This document shows, piece by piece, positions 43,396-52,405 of a DNA stretch of 64,000 nucleotides. The position numbers and the translations under genes are program-made. Origin of the DNA: SURF-21 sp964529285. GTDB taxonomy: Bacteria; Actinomycetota; Geothermincolia; Geothermincolales; RBG-13-55-18. The stretch covers positions 1 through 64,000 of the forward strand of contig CAZGWK010000002.1 of NCBI GenBank assembly GCA_964529285.1. Reading direction: 5' to 3'. The notes under the pieces were generated by a model, which did no database searches, was not told the origin of the DNA, and was given only the letters and a program-made list of their open reading frames with translations. Within the stretch, counting starts at the first letter, position 1, and every line of letters begins with the position of its first letter.

Positions 43396-43615
43396 AAAAA
43401 GGAGCCTAGAGAGGATCCCATCCCGCCCCGGGATGCTCTGTTCGAGGCAGGGCGGCCCGCTTGGTGCGTTGGTATATCCGTTTATTCTTCGTTCGAGATG
43501 GGAATGCATTTAGTTAGAGCCGGACAAGAATATTACAAACGCGTAGAGAGAGTTATAGCTGTCCCCTGCAGCAGGAAAAGTAAGGTCAGGCGAAGGCATT
43601 GCGGGTGTTTCAGCC

Positions 43616-44455
43616 ATGAAGAGGATTGCGAAAAGAGCGAAAGAGACGCGCTTCGTATGGCTTAAAGCGGTCGTGACCCTGCTGTTCGTCCTCGTTTTCA
43701 TCATGCTTTTTACGGGAGCATTCGACCGTCCCGAACGTGGCAGGCCTGAAAGCGGCGGAAATGAGATATGGAATACACCCAACTACCGCATAGCGGCTCT
43801 TGCGGGTGACGGATTCGATTCCATGTCACTTGCAGGCGAGACGAGCGCCGTGCAGAGGAGAGGGGACGCCGATGCGGGCGAACTCATCCCCGGTGACATA
43901 CTGCTGGGCAGATGCAGGTTGAGCCTCGTCCCTTCGCTGAATCCCCATAACGGGTGGACGCACGCCGCCATATATGTCGGCAACGATAAGTTGATCGTGG
44001 CTTCCAACCCCCGCTCTGGAGTGATAGCGCAAAGCTTCAAGTCCTGGAAGGACCCCAAGATGACCTGGGTGGTCTACTTGCGGGTGCGGACGGCGGACGG
44101 GCTTACACGGGAGAAGGCCGTCGATTTCGCCAAGGACATGAAAGGCCGGGAATATGACCTCAACTGGCTCAGCAAGCAGGAGGACGGCAAGAGCTGGTAT
44201 TGCAGCGAACTCATCTGGGCTGCATATTTCAACGCCAGCGAAGGCAGGATAGACCTGACGCGAGGGCTGGAGTTGTTCGGCGTGTCGCCGGATGACATCT
44301 TCATGCATAACGATACGGTGGTGATCGGCGGGCACTTCGAGGCCAAGCCCGACACCGTATATTCGCTCCTGATGAAGGCTTTCGCGCTGTGTATCCTCGC
44401 GGCGGGAGGAGGGATACTCGTTCCCCACCCCCTCTTCTCTCACCGCAGGCGCTGA
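43616..44455 (+). CDS. membrane-anchored YiiX/NlpC-P60-like cysteine hydrolase
   Basis: 279 aa. N-terminal transmembrane anchor (residues about 15-35), a linker, then a permuted papain-like domain with WTHAAIYVG (His) and WYCSELIWAAY (Cys). A second hydrophobic helix near the C-terminus precedes a basic tail. The family hydrolyses amide or ester bonds, in peptidoglycan or lipids. It is probably extracytoplasmic. The start has only a weak Shine-Dalgarno. No operon partner. Confidence 0.78.
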   Translation: MKRIAKRAKETRFVWLKAVVTLLFVLVFIMLFTGAFDRPERGRPESGGNEIWNTPNYRIAALAGDGFDSMSLAGETSAVQRRGDADAGELIPGDILLGRCRLSLVPSLNPHNGWTHAAIYVGNDKLIVASNPRSGVIAQSFKSWKDPKMTWVVYLRVRTADGLTREKAVDFAKDMKGREYDLNWLSKQEDGKSWYCSELIWAAYFNASEGRIDLTRGLELFGVSPDDIFMHNDTVVIGGHFEAKPDTVYSLLMKAFALCILAAGGGILVPHPLFSHRRR

Positions 44456-44537
44456 TCCCTGGGCCTGCAAGACCATAAACCCTTACAATTGATACCGTCA
44501 CGTGCTCTTCGCGCCATAAGACTAGGAGGTTTGGGGT

Positions 44538-45314
44538 ATGCAGGTGGAAGTGGAGAAGACCGGCAGGGTCTATACGGTGATAATAAACCGGCCCGAGGTG
44601 AAGAACGCCGTAGACTACGAGACCTCCAAACAGCTGGCCGCGGCCTTCCGTGCCTTCGAGGCAGACGGCGAGATGTACGCGGCCGTACTCTGGGGAGCGC
44701 ACGGTACCTTCTGCGCCGGCGCCGACCTCAAGGCGCTTGCATCCGATCCCATGCAGGAAGCACTGCGCCTGAACGAGGACATGGACGCCGACGGCCCCCT
44801 GGGACCGACGCGCATGCTCCTCTCCAAGCCGGTCATCGCGGCTATATCGGGATACTGCGTGGCGGGCGGCCTGGAGCTGGCCGTGTGGTGCGACCTGCGC
44901 GTGGCGGAGGAGGACGCGGTCCTGGGCATCTTCGAGCGCCGCTTCGGCGTTCCCCTCATTGACGGCGGCACGCAGCGCCTGTCCCGCCTTATCGGCATGA
45001 GCCGTGCCCTGGACATGATACTGACCGGACGCCCGGTGGGAGCCCGGGAGGCTTATGACATGGGCCTTGTGAACCGGGTGGTGGAGAAAGGCAAGGCACG
45101 GGAGGCGGCAGAGGAGCTGGCCGCCCAGCTCTGCGAATTCCCCCAGACGTGCATGCGCAACGACCGGGAGGCGCTCTACCGCGGCATCGGCCAGCCCTTC
45201 TCCGCGGGTCTGGAGCTCGAATACCGCCTGGGGATCAAGACGCTCGAGAGCGGCGAGTCCGTTGCGGGAGCGGGGCGCTTTACCGAAGGTGAGGGCAAAC
45301 ACGGCTCCTTTTAG
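44538..45314 (+). CDS. enoyl-CoA hydratase/isomerase (crotonase) family protein
   Basis: 258 aa, AGGAGGT before ATG. Motifs: YTVIINRPEVKNAV, GTFCAGADLKAL (oxyanion hole), GYCVAGGLELAVWCDLRVAEE with the first Glu, and FGVPLIDGGTQRLSRLIG. The place of the second catalytic Glu is occupied by FERRFGVP, so hydratase activity is uncertain. It stands alone between two terminator-like or convergent borders. Confidence 0.88.
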   Translation: MQVEVEKTGRVYTVIINRPEVKNAVDYETSKQLAAAFRAFEADGEMYAAVLWGAHGTFCAGADLKALASDPMQEALRLNEDMDADGPLGPTRMLLSKPVIAAISGYCVAGGLELAVWCDLRVAEEDAVLGIFERRFGVPLIDGGTQRLSRLIGMSRALDMILTGRPVGAREAYDMGLVNRVVEKGKAREAAEELAAQLCEFPQTCMRNDREALYRGIGQPFSAGLELEYRLGIKTLESGESVAGAGRFTEGEGKHGSF

Positions 45315-45329
45315 ATGGCCTCAAAGAGA

Positions 45330-45355
45330 GAGGCCCGGACGATCCGGGCCTCTTT
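45330..45355 (+). terminator. rho-independent terminator
   Basis: A perfect 10-bp stem GAGGCCCGGA/TCCGGGCCTC with a 3-base loop and TTT after it. It sits between the crotonase and the convergent rubrerythrin gene. Confidence 0.8.
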
Positions 45356-45372
45356 ACGTGAATTGACCGTTC

Positions 45373-45864
45373 CTAAGCGATCTTCTTGAACATCTTCCTG
45401 GGCGCTCCGCAGATGGGGCATTTTTCGGGGGCTTCACCTTCTACGGTGTTGCCGCATACCTGGCAGACGTAGTAGTCCGTCTCCTCGTTGCTGCCCAGGT
45501 TTTCCAGGGCTTCCCTGTAGAGGCCGGCATGGATCTCCTCCACGGCGTTGGCGTTGGCGAAGGAGATATAGGCCGGGTCGTTCCCCTCGGCCTTGGCCTC
45601 CTCCATCATGCGCGGGTACATGGACTCGAACTCCTCGGTTTCGCCGTTGATAGACTCGTTGAGGTTCTCCTGCGTGCTCCCGATGCCGTCCATAACCCTC
45701 AGATGGGCGTGGGCGTGCACCGTCTCCGCGTCGGCCGCCGCGCGGAAGAGCCTGGCCACCTGGGTGTAGCCCTCTTCGTCTGCCTTCTTTGCGAAGGCCA
45801 GGTATTTTCGGTTCGCCTGGGACTCTCCGGCGAATGCCTCCTTGAGATTATCCATGGTGCTCAC
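45373..45864 (-). CDS. rbr: rubrerythrin
   Basis: 163 aa. Ferritin-like di-iron domain (LKEAFAGESQANRKYLAF, AETVHAHAHLRVM, VEEIHAGLYREAL) and a C-terminal rubredoxin-like domain (CQVCGNTVEGEAPEKCPICG). It reduces hydrogen peroxide in anaerobes using electrons from rubredoxin or ferredoxin. GTG start at 45864 with GAGGAGGT ahead. Confidence 0.95.
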   Translation of the reverse strand: MSTMDNLKEAFAGESQANRKYLAFAKKADEEGYTQVARLFRAAADAETVHAHAHLRVMDGIGSTQENLNESINGETEEFESMYPRMMEEAKAEGNDPAYISFANANAVEEIHAGLYREALENLGSNEETDYYVCQVCGNTVEGEAPEKCPICGAPRKMFKKIA

Positions 45865-46092
45865 GTTCTACCTCCTCTACTCATGCGTGCTCTTTTCTCT
45901 ATTCTTCCCACGTGCACGAGAATATATTGCCTGCAGAGCGAGTTGATCGACCATGACCTGCATCACCACCGGTGACGCTTAACAGTGTGCAGACGATCAC
46001 CTCTGCTCCGTGGCGGTGCTGGCAAGCATGGTGATACGCTATGATATTAAGGATGGCTGAGATGAAAAACTCGACAGGCAGGGGGGGTTGAA

Positions 46093-46476
46093 GTGGTGAG
46101 GAAGAAGGAGAGAAAAGCTCCGCCGGAGGATGCGCTGCGGGCTAAGGCGGAAAAGAGCGTTATCCGCAAGACCGGTTTTCTGTGGCTCCTGTACAGCATC
46201 GGTTCCTTCGTGTTCGTGAACGCCGTGCTCATAGCCATCTGGACGCTGTCCGACTCCGACAGCCCCTGGTTTCTTTGGGTGCTGGCCATATGGGGCCTGG
46301 GACTGGCGTTCCACATAGCCGGTTATGTCATCGGCTTCCGCAACGGCTATGCCAGGGAGGGCAAGATCCAGGCACAGATGGAAGAATACCGCAGCCAGTA
46401 CGCGCCCGTCGAAGTTCCCGCTCCGGGGCCGCCCGCTCCCGAAAACACGTCCGGGGGGCTGGAATCCCAGGAGTGA
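46093..46476 (+). CDS. 2TM-domain membrane protein (127 aa)
   Basis: A GTG start at 46093 (a second GTG follows at once). Basic N-terminus, two hydrophobic helices (LYSIGSFVFVNAVLIAIWTL and WVLAIWGLGLAFHIAGYVIG) and a Pro-rich C-terminal tail. Related in layout and in the GLAFHIxGY motif to the protein at 38330-38689. Function unknown. Confidence 0.8.
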   Translation: MVRKKERKAPPEDALRAKAEKSVIRKTGFLWLLYSIGSFVFVNAVLIAIWTLSDSDSPWFLWVLAIWGLGLAFHIAGYVIGFRNGYAREGKIQAQMEEYRSQYAPVEVPAPGPPAPENTSGGLESQE

Positions 46477-46665
46477 CAGGTCAGGCAGATATGCGAGACA
46501 GTTGCCGCATGTCGCGGATTCTTTCCGCACCATCCCGTTCGGCGACGCATACGCGGGCATGCTACCCCTCAGCACTTCTATCCTGGGTTGTTCATACGCC
46601 ATAGAGTTCTCTCCGTATGTTCCAGGACATATCTCCGGCTTGCGTCCGGGCGTGTCCCTGACGCG

Positions 46666-47463
46666 CTAGCTTACGTCGACATAAGTACTTATGCGCTCAA
46701 TACACTGCTCGATGTACGCGGGATTATCCACGGTGATGGATATGGCATCCTGCGGGCAGATAACTGCGCAGCGCCCACATCCCTTGCACTCCTCTCCTAT
46801 GACGGCGACACCATCGAGGAGCTCTATCTGCTTGAAGATGCAGACCTCGAGGCATTTTCCGCACCCGCTGCAGTCCTCGTTGACCTTGACTTCCACTCCC
46901 TCCAACCGGACCAGGATATCGCGCACGTCCCTTGGCGCATAGTGAATGCCTCCGGTCAGGCAGCAGCAGGGACAGCAGTGGCAGATGGTCATCAGGCGGC
47001 TGGATTGCTTCACGCCGAGGCCGATGGCGTCTACCTTCACCTTGCCGACCACCGGCGCCAGCCCCGCTTCCACCCCCTTGCGATGGTGCTCGAGGGCCTC
47101 GATCTTATCCACGTGTCTTCCAACCTCTGGATTTATCTCCTTCGCTCCGTCACCAAGAAAGATGCAGCCGAGATCTATATCGTAGTTCTGGCAGTCGTTG
47201 CCCTTGCGGCACAAGCAGTAATCCAGGATGACATGGTGGCATGCCTCGTTGATGAAATGTTCGACGATGGAGGTGGGCAGCGCGGTACCGGCGCTTTGCT
47301 CCACGCCTTCGTAGACCGGGATATAGGTGAAATTGGTCCCCTTTGCGTCCATAACCCGTTTCAACAGGGGACCCAGAACCGGCACGTTGAGGGTCTTGAA
47401 CATCGCCTGCTTGTATTTGCTGGTCCTGGCGAACAGCTCAACGCTTTTCCTGCCCCTACCCAT
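46666..47463 (-). CDS. [4Fe-4S] ferredoxin-type protein with extra Cys domain
   Basis: 265 aa. The N-terminal part has DYCLCRKGNDC, then a distinctive HCCPCCCLTGG cluster motif near residue 170, then two classic 4-Cys motifs (CSGCGKCLEVC, CKGCGRCAVICPQDAI). It overlaps the ferredoxin gene upstream by 8 bases, in line with the FixC-like flavoprotein. It is presumably an electron carrier or subunit passing electrons from ETF or quinone. The CxxC-rich N-terminal domain is unusual and its partner is unknown. Confidence 0.82.
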   Translation of the reverse strand: MGRGRKSVELFARTSKYKQAMFKTLNVPVLGPLLKRVMDAKGTNFTYIPVYEGVEQSAGTALPTSIVEHFINEACHHVILDYCLCRKGNDCQNYDIDLGCIFLGDGAKEINPEVGRHVDKIEALEHHRKGVEAGLAPVVGKVKVDAIGLGVKQSSRLMTICHCCPCCCLTGGIHYAPRDVRDILVRLEGVEVKVNEDCSGCGKCLEVCIFKQIELLDGVAVIGEECKGCGRCAVICPQDAISITVDNPAYIEQCIERISTYVDVS

Positions 47464-47740
47464 ATTCTATTACGACTCCGGTGCCGCCGGCGGGGTAGGA
47501 GAAATCGATGGCTCCCGGTTCGCATACCTCCTCGCAGGCGCCGCATTCCAGGCACAGCTCCTGGTAGCGCACGGCCAGCTTTGCCTTGCCCTGCTTCACC
47601 GCCCACAGGTTGAAAGAGCAGACCAGGGCGCAAAGTCCGCAGCCGTTGCACTTCTCGCGGTCGTAGGATATGAAGTCCCCCATCTTGTCCGTGTCCACCC
47701 GCTTGACCAATTCGAAGAAATCGATGCTCTCGGCGTCCAT
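47456..47740 (-). CDS. FixX-like two-cluster ferredoxin (94 aa)
   Basis: From the ATG at 47740 (GGAGGGG upstream), one base after the FixC-like gene. Two 4-Cys motifs, CNGCGLCALVC and CLECGACEEVCEPGAI. It matches the position and size of FixX, the ferredoxin partner of FixC/ETF-QO. It would carry electrons between the flavoprotein and the next Fe-S protein. Confidence 0.85.
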   Translation of the reverse strand: MDAESIDFFELVKRVDTDKMGDFISYDREKCNGCGLCALVCSFNLWAVKQGKAKLAVRYQELCLECGACEEVCEPGAIDFSYPAGGTGVVIEYG

Positions 47741-47741
47741 T

Positions 47742-49226
47742 TTATTTTCCCCTCCGCTCGTAGACCTCTCGGGGCACGGCGGCGTCCTGCTTGATGTTGG
47801 GGTCAAGGAAGGGCGCCAGCCCCTTGGCCAGTTTGGCGATGACCTTGAAGTAATTCTGGTCCGAGAGGCGGCGCAGCCCCGGTATCTTTGGTTTTACGTT
47901 GAGCAGGATGCGCTTCACGTTCTTAGGCCAGATGCCCCTGGCCAGGGGGGCGATGTAGGTCTTGCCGAAATCGCCGAACTCCGGCGCGAGATCCATCAAG
48001 TGCTCCAGGTGCTGGTTGAGGCAGTCCATGTGGGCGTCTCCCCAATCGAAGACGATGGAGAAGGGATGGAGCATGGAGAACTCCAGCAGCAGTTGGATCT
48101 GTCTCTCCATGAGCTTGGGATCGAAGATGGAGGAGTTCCACAGGTCGACGAACTCAGGGCCGAACTCGTGCTCTTTGCCCAGGTCAGATGCCTTCCAGCG
48201 CCGCTCGTATTCCGACAGGGCCTTCTCTGATGCGTCGCCCCTTGAGATAGCCCAGGCGGCGGTCTTAGCCGCCTCCCTGCCGGAGATGACCGCGTGCCAT
48301 ATGCCCTCCGCTTCCAGGGGACAAGGGAAACCCGCCGCATCTCCCACCAGCATCATGCCGCCGGTATAGGTCTTGGGTGGCTTCTTGAGCCAGGGAAGCA
48401 TGTGCGCCTGGTACTCGCGGGGTTTCGCCTCGATGGCCCGACACATGGCCTGGAAGCCGGGTATCTGGACGACCTTTCTCATCATTTCCAGGGGTTTCTC
48501 GTCCCAATCGTCGCGCAGCCACTGCCCCGCTCCGATGTGGAAGCCATCCCGGAAGTTCACCTGGTAGGTGCCGTAGAGGGGACCGAACCACACCCACTCG
48601 GCGTTGCCGATGATGTCGTCCATCTTCTTCTCGTTGCAGCCGAAATCCAGCTGGGGGACGAGCGTGCACCCTCCGTCCCAGCGCTTGCGCATGCCGGATT
48701 TCTTGGCCATGGTGGACATGGCACCGTCCGCGGCGATGACCACATCGGCCTTGAAGGGCTCGCCGGACTCCGTTTTTACGCCCTTTACCTGGCCGTTATC
48801 CATGATAACGTCGCTGACCAGGGTGGATGTACGCAGTTCGGCGCCGGCCGCTACGGCAAGATCGGCAAGGAAGGGATCGAGGTCCCTGCGGTAGATGCTG
48901 ATGCCGTCCATGCCGTGGGGCCAGCGGTTGGCGCAGAGGTCCGAACCCGTGGTGCCGCATCGGTAGCGCAGGCGGTCGTGTTCGTCGATAAGGTTGATAA
49001 CCACCATCTCGACCTTGCGTACCGAGGGCAGCTTCTGCAGCTGTTCCATTAGTTCCGGGAAGTCGCGCCACCATCTCTGGCCGAGTCCGCATCCCGAGGA
49101 ATTCTTTTCTCCGGACTTACGCCCTCGCTCGAAGAAGACCGTCTTCAGGCCCGCCTCGGCGGCCGCCTTGGCGGCGTAGGAGCCTCCCGGCCCTCCGCCG
49201 ACCACGACCACGTCCCATTTCTCCAT
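47742..49226 (-). CDS. FixC/ETF-quinone oxidoreductase-like flavoprotein
   Basis: 494 aa from the ATG at 49226 (AAGGGGAT upstream). N-terminal dinucleotide fold DVVVVGGGPGGSYAAKAAA, then FERGRKSGEKNSSG, and DAAGFPCPLEAEGIWHAVISG later, typical of the geranylgeranyl reductase/FixC family. In ETF systems such proteins accept electrons from EtfAB and pass them to quinone through FixX. EtfAB are encoded 6 kb away on the same strand. It could be a different reductase of the same family. Confidence 0.85.
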   Translation of the reverse strand: MEKWDVVVVGGGPGGSYAAKAAAEAGLKTVFFERGRKSGEKNSSGCGLGQRWWRDFPELMEQLQKLPSVRKVEMVVINLIDEHDRLRYRCGTTGSDLCANRWPHGMDGISIYRRDLDPFLADLAVAAGAELRTSTLVSDVIMDNGQVKGVKTESGEPFKADVVIAADGAMSTMAKKSGMRKRWDGGCTLVPQLDFGCNEKKMDDIIGNAEWVWFGPLYGTYQVNFRDGFHIGAGQWLRDDWDEKPLEMMRKVVQIPGFQAMCRAIEAKPREYQAHMLPWLKKPPKTYTGGMMLVGDAAGFPCPLEAEGIWHAVISGREAAKTAAWAISRGDASEKALSEYERRWKASDLGKEHEFGPEFVDLWNSSIFDPKLMERQIQLLLEFSMLHPFSIVFDWGDAHMDCLNQHLEHLMDLAPEFGDFGKTYIAPLARGIWPKNVKRILLNVKPKIPGLRRLSDQNYFKVIAKLAKGLAPFLDPNIKQDAAVPREVYERRGK

Positions 49227-49434
49227 AATAAAATCCCCTTCCTGCCATGCCCCTGAGAGCTCGAGACCTGGTTGAACGCAATCAGTAAAAATTACCGCGT
49301 TGAAGGGCCCTGCCTGTGAATGCAAAGCATGCCTGCAAACCCGTCTACCTTCCTCGCTTCACCTCCATTCTCATAGAACGAAAAACACGGGATGGAGCGC
49401 CCTGAAAAGCGCTCCGTTTCCGTACGCTCAACCC

Positions 49435-51111
49435 TCAGGCCGGTGGACCCTCGTCGGTCCACGTAAGACCGGCGGCAAGGCGGTCCAGTTTCTCCTTGAT
49501 CTCCGGATCCACCTTGGAGAAGTCGAAATCTACCTCGTCGCAGTACATGCCGGTGTCCGCCGTGCGCTTCGCGTCCAGCGAAAGGGATATCTTCCTCTGC
49601 CAGTCGTTGTAACGCCCCATCATGGGGCTTATAATCTCGCGCAGGCGGGCATCGGTTACCGAGAGCGGCTCCATGCACATCTCGATGGCGGCAACCGAAA
49701 ACTCGACGAAAAGGGGCTCCAGCGAAGCGAGATGCTTGGGTTCGCGGGCGTTGTACTGGAAGATCTCCTCGCAGTGTCCCCAGGCGTTCTGCTCATAAAG
49801 GGCCATGAAGGGGTTGTCCGCCAGGTCGTCCAGGATGCCCCCTTTGTCTATCCACTTCTTCTTGATCTTCTCGCCCGTATCGGCCCAGTCCATCTGCGTG
49901 TCCCAGGCCTCGTTTCTGGCCAGGGCGGTGCTGAACAGGCCCCCGGCCCGGAAGACCATGGGAATGGCGCTGACCCTGAGGAAGTTCATGATCATCATGG
50001 GCCCGATGGCCGCGGCCTGCGTGGCCTCCATGGAGAGCCCGCCGTATTCCGCGATGATCGCCTTGAGGGCTCCCTCCTGGAAGGCGATCTCATCTTGCGA
50101 GTCTCCCACCAGGATGATGGTGCAGCCCCATTTCACCGTATTGCTCAGTACGTCCCTCAGCGCACCGGTCCCGGTTATGCACTGCAGAAGGTGGGGGGCG
50201 AAGGTGTTGATATAGGCGCCTACGGCCGTGCGCGTGAAGATGTAGGCGATCTCCGACTCTCCCATCTTGTAAACCGCCTCGTCCAGGCTGGCGCGGTTCG
50301 GGAAGAAGCAGAGATGGAACTTGAGATTCTGCGGGGGTTCAGTCTGGGCGTCCAGCATAACCCCCTCCGTCTTCATCTGCGGCGGGCCCGGCCAGTTGTA
50401 GAGCTTGAGGGCACACCTGGTGAATATACCCAGGCCGCCCAGGGCGCCTGCAGAGCCGCGCATGATGCCGCGCAGGGATGGGCCGGGTCCGTCCGGGGTG
50501 AACCATCCCTGGCCGGGGTCGAGGGCTCCCACTTCGAGTACTTCGCCGTCGGGGAGCACCCATTCCGCGCCCAGGAGGTTGCGGTGTCCGTAGCTCATGT
50601 AGACACCGTCCCAACCCACGCCCCATCCGGAGGTGGCGCTGGCCAGCGGGGAGCAGGCAGGCCCCGCCCCGATGATGTGAGTGTTGAGGCCGAGCTTCAT
50701 AGCCTCGGCCTGCAGTTGCGCACCGCAGACGTAGGGCTCTATGACTGCGTACATGTTCTTCTCGTCGATCTCCAGGATGCGGTTCATGCGGCGCAGGTCC
50801 ACCTGCACGACGTTGTCGTAGGTACAGCCGGAATAGACGCCCCAGCCGGTGGAGAAGGCCTTGAAGCGCAGGCCGTGCCGGTTGCAGGCCCGCACCACCT
50901 CCTGCACTTCCTCGGTGCAGGAGGGCAGGACCACGGCGACGGGACGTTTCACCCACTTTGCGGGGTCGTCGTTGATGGTGGGCTGCCAGGTGTAGCCGTC
51001 CAGCACCCCGGGTTCGCGGCATACGTATTCCGCTCCAACGGCGGCCTCCAGGTCGCGGTAGGCCTCGTCCGGGATGACGCCGAAGGCGCTTGTGATCGTC
51101 TGGGTAGTCAT
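49435..51111 (-). CDS. FAD-linked oxidase (GlcD/VAO family), copy 1
   Basis: 558 aa; ATG at 51111 chosen for its spacing to AAGGAG. PCMH-type FAD domain (RPVAVVLPSCTEEVQEVVRACN, STGWGVYSGCTYDN), then GAGPACSPLASATSGWG and SLRGIMRGSAGALGGLG. VAO-family enzymes oxidise 2-hydroxy acids or phenolic alcohols. It follows a GlcF/HdrD-like Fe-S protein by 13 bases and a second flavoprotein beyond, so the three likely form a glycolate- or lactate-oxidase-type complex. The substrate is unknown. Confidence 0.85.
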   Translation of the reverse strand: MTTQTITSAFGVIPDEAYRDLEAAVGAEYVCREPGVLDGYTWQPTINDDPAKWVKRPVAVVLPSCTEEVQEVVRACNRHGLRFKAFSTGWGVYSGCTYDNVVQVDLRRMNRILEIDEKNMYAVIEPYVCGAQLQAEAMKLGLNTHIIGAGPACSPLASATSGWGVGWDGVYMSYGHRNLLGAEWVLPDGEVLEVGALDPGQGWFTPDGPGPSLRGIMRGSAGALGGLGIFTRCALKLYNWPGPPQMKTEGVMLDAQTEPPQNLKFHLCFFPNRASLDEAVYKMGESEIAYIFTRTAVGAYINTFAPHLLQCITGTGALRDVLSNTVKWGCTIILVGDSQDEIAFQEGALKAIIAEYGGLSMEATQAAAIGPMMIMNFLRVSAIPMVFRAGGLFSTALARNEAWDTQMDWADTGEKIKKKWIDKGGILDDLADNPFMALYEQNAWGHCEEIFQYNAREPKHLASLEPLFVEFSVAAIEMCMEPLSVTDARLREIISPMMGRYNDWQRKISLSLDAKRTADTGMYCDEVDFDFSKVDPEIKEKLDRLAAGLTWTDEGPPA

Positions 51112-51124
51112 TTCCATCACTCCT

Positions 51125-52405
51125 TCAGGCCCTGGCCGGCTCGGCGATGCCGGCGGAGACGAGGGCCAGGTCCACCAGGTCGTAGACGGGCAGGTCGGTG
51201 CCGCTCTCGGAGGCGGCGTCGCGGAAGACCCGCTCGCACCAGGGGCAGGCGGTGACCAGGGCCTCGGCTCCGGTGGCCAGCGCTTCCTCCAGGCGTTCCT
51301 GCGCGGTCCAGGCGGCGAAGTCGGGGAAGGCCTCCAGTACCCCGCCCCCGGCGCCGCAGCACCATGCGTACTCCCTGATCCTCTCCATCTCCGCCAGCTC
51401 CATGCCGGGGATGGCGGCGATGACGTTGCGGGGGGTGTCGAAGATGCCTTTGCGGCCGGAGCGTTTCAGGCTCATGGGGCGCTGCAGCTTGTCGCCGTTC
51501 CAGTCGGACAGGAAGGGCTCGCCCATCCTGCCCAGGTGGCAGGGGTCGTGGTAGGTGACGAGCAGAGGCACCTCCCGGGAGAGGCGCAGCTTTCCCTGCT
51601 CTATGAGCCGCTCGGCGTATTGGGTTATGTGCAGCACCTCGCAGGGCAGCTCCTTGCCCATGCGCGGGTAGAGGTAGCGCAGGTGCGCGTAGCCGTCTGC
51701 GCAGCCGGTGACCAGGACCCGCGCCCCGGAAGCCTTGACCCTGCTGAGCAGGTCGTCGGCGTAGTTCTCAGCCTCGCCGCGGTAGCCCATCTCGTAGGCC
51801 CGCCCCCCGCAGCAGGACTCCTCGGCCCCGGCTATGCCCACGTCGACCCCGGCGGCGAGCAGCAGCTGCACCTGCCCCCGGACGGTCTCGCGCAGGTCGG
51901 GGTCGTAGCAGTAGCGGCAGCCGGCGTGGAAGATGACCTCGCAGCTCTCGGTGTTGATGTCCTTGACGGGGAGGCCTGCGGCCCACTCTCCGCGCTTGGC
52001 CTTGGGCTCGCCCAGCACGTTGTCCTCGCGTTTGAGGGCGTCTACGACCGCCATGTGCTCCACGATGAGCTGCCCGGATTCCACGCAGTGGGCGCGCAGC
52101 TCCAGCAGCACCTCGGTGAGATCTATGTCGTCTCTGTACACCTTGCAGGCGGCGTCGCAGGCCCCGCAGAGCTGGCAGCGGAAGATGATCTCGGCCACGT
52201 CGTCGTTGAGCTCGCTTCTACCCTCCAGGATGGAGTTGCCGATGATCATCCTGCCCGAGCCGGAGTAGGCGTGGAAGTTGTAGCGGCATATCGACGGGCA
52301 GTTCTTGGCGAAGCGCCAGCTCTTGATCTGGTTGAAGGGCACCCACTTGCAGGAGGAGCAGCGGGAGCAGCCCTCCATGTCCCGTTTGTAGTCTGCCAGT
52401 GCCAT
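51125..52405 (-). CDS. GlcF/HdrD-like Fe-S oxidoreductase
   Basis: 426 aa. N-terminal Cys cluster region (CSRCSSCKW, then CQLCGACDAACK) and two CCG-type motifs (AGAEESCCGGRAYEMG and AWCCGAGGGV). CCG domains bind noncubane or [4Fe-4S] clusters in heterodisulfide reductase and glycolate-oxidase Fe-S subunits. It starts immediately next to the second flavoprotein's stop. It probably shuttles electrons between the two FAD-linked oxidases and ETF or quinone. Confidence 0.88.
   Translation of the reverse strand: MALADYKRDMEGCSRCSSCKWVPFNQIKSWRFAKNCPSICRYNFHAYSGSGRMIIGNSILEGRSELNDDVAEIIFRCQLCGACDAACKVYRDDIDLTEVLLELRAHCVESGQLIVEHMAVVDALKREDNVLGEPKAKRGEWAAGLPVKDINTESCEVIFHAGCRYCYDPDLRETVRGQVQLLLAAGVDVGIAGAEESCCGGRAYEMGYRGEAENYADDLLSRVKASGARVLVTGCADGYAHLRYLYPRMGKELPCEVLHITQYAERLIEQGKLRLSREVPLLVTYHDPCHLGRMGEPFLSDWNGDKLQRPMSLKRSGRKGIFDTPRNVIAAIPGMELAEMERIREYAWCCGAGGGVLEAFPDFAAWTAQERLEEALATGAEALVTACPWCERVFRDAASESGTDLPVYDLVDLALVSAGIAEPARA

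Noticed and set aside
41842..43509. A 555-aa version of the GMC small subunit
   Set aside because: Only the last 147 residues look like a protein and a GTG with AAGGAGGG marks their start; the rest is antisense to the alpha/beta hydrolase.
49300..51255. A 651-aa plus-strand frame
   Set aside because: Antisense to the FAD-linked oxidase, whose minus frame has full family motifs.
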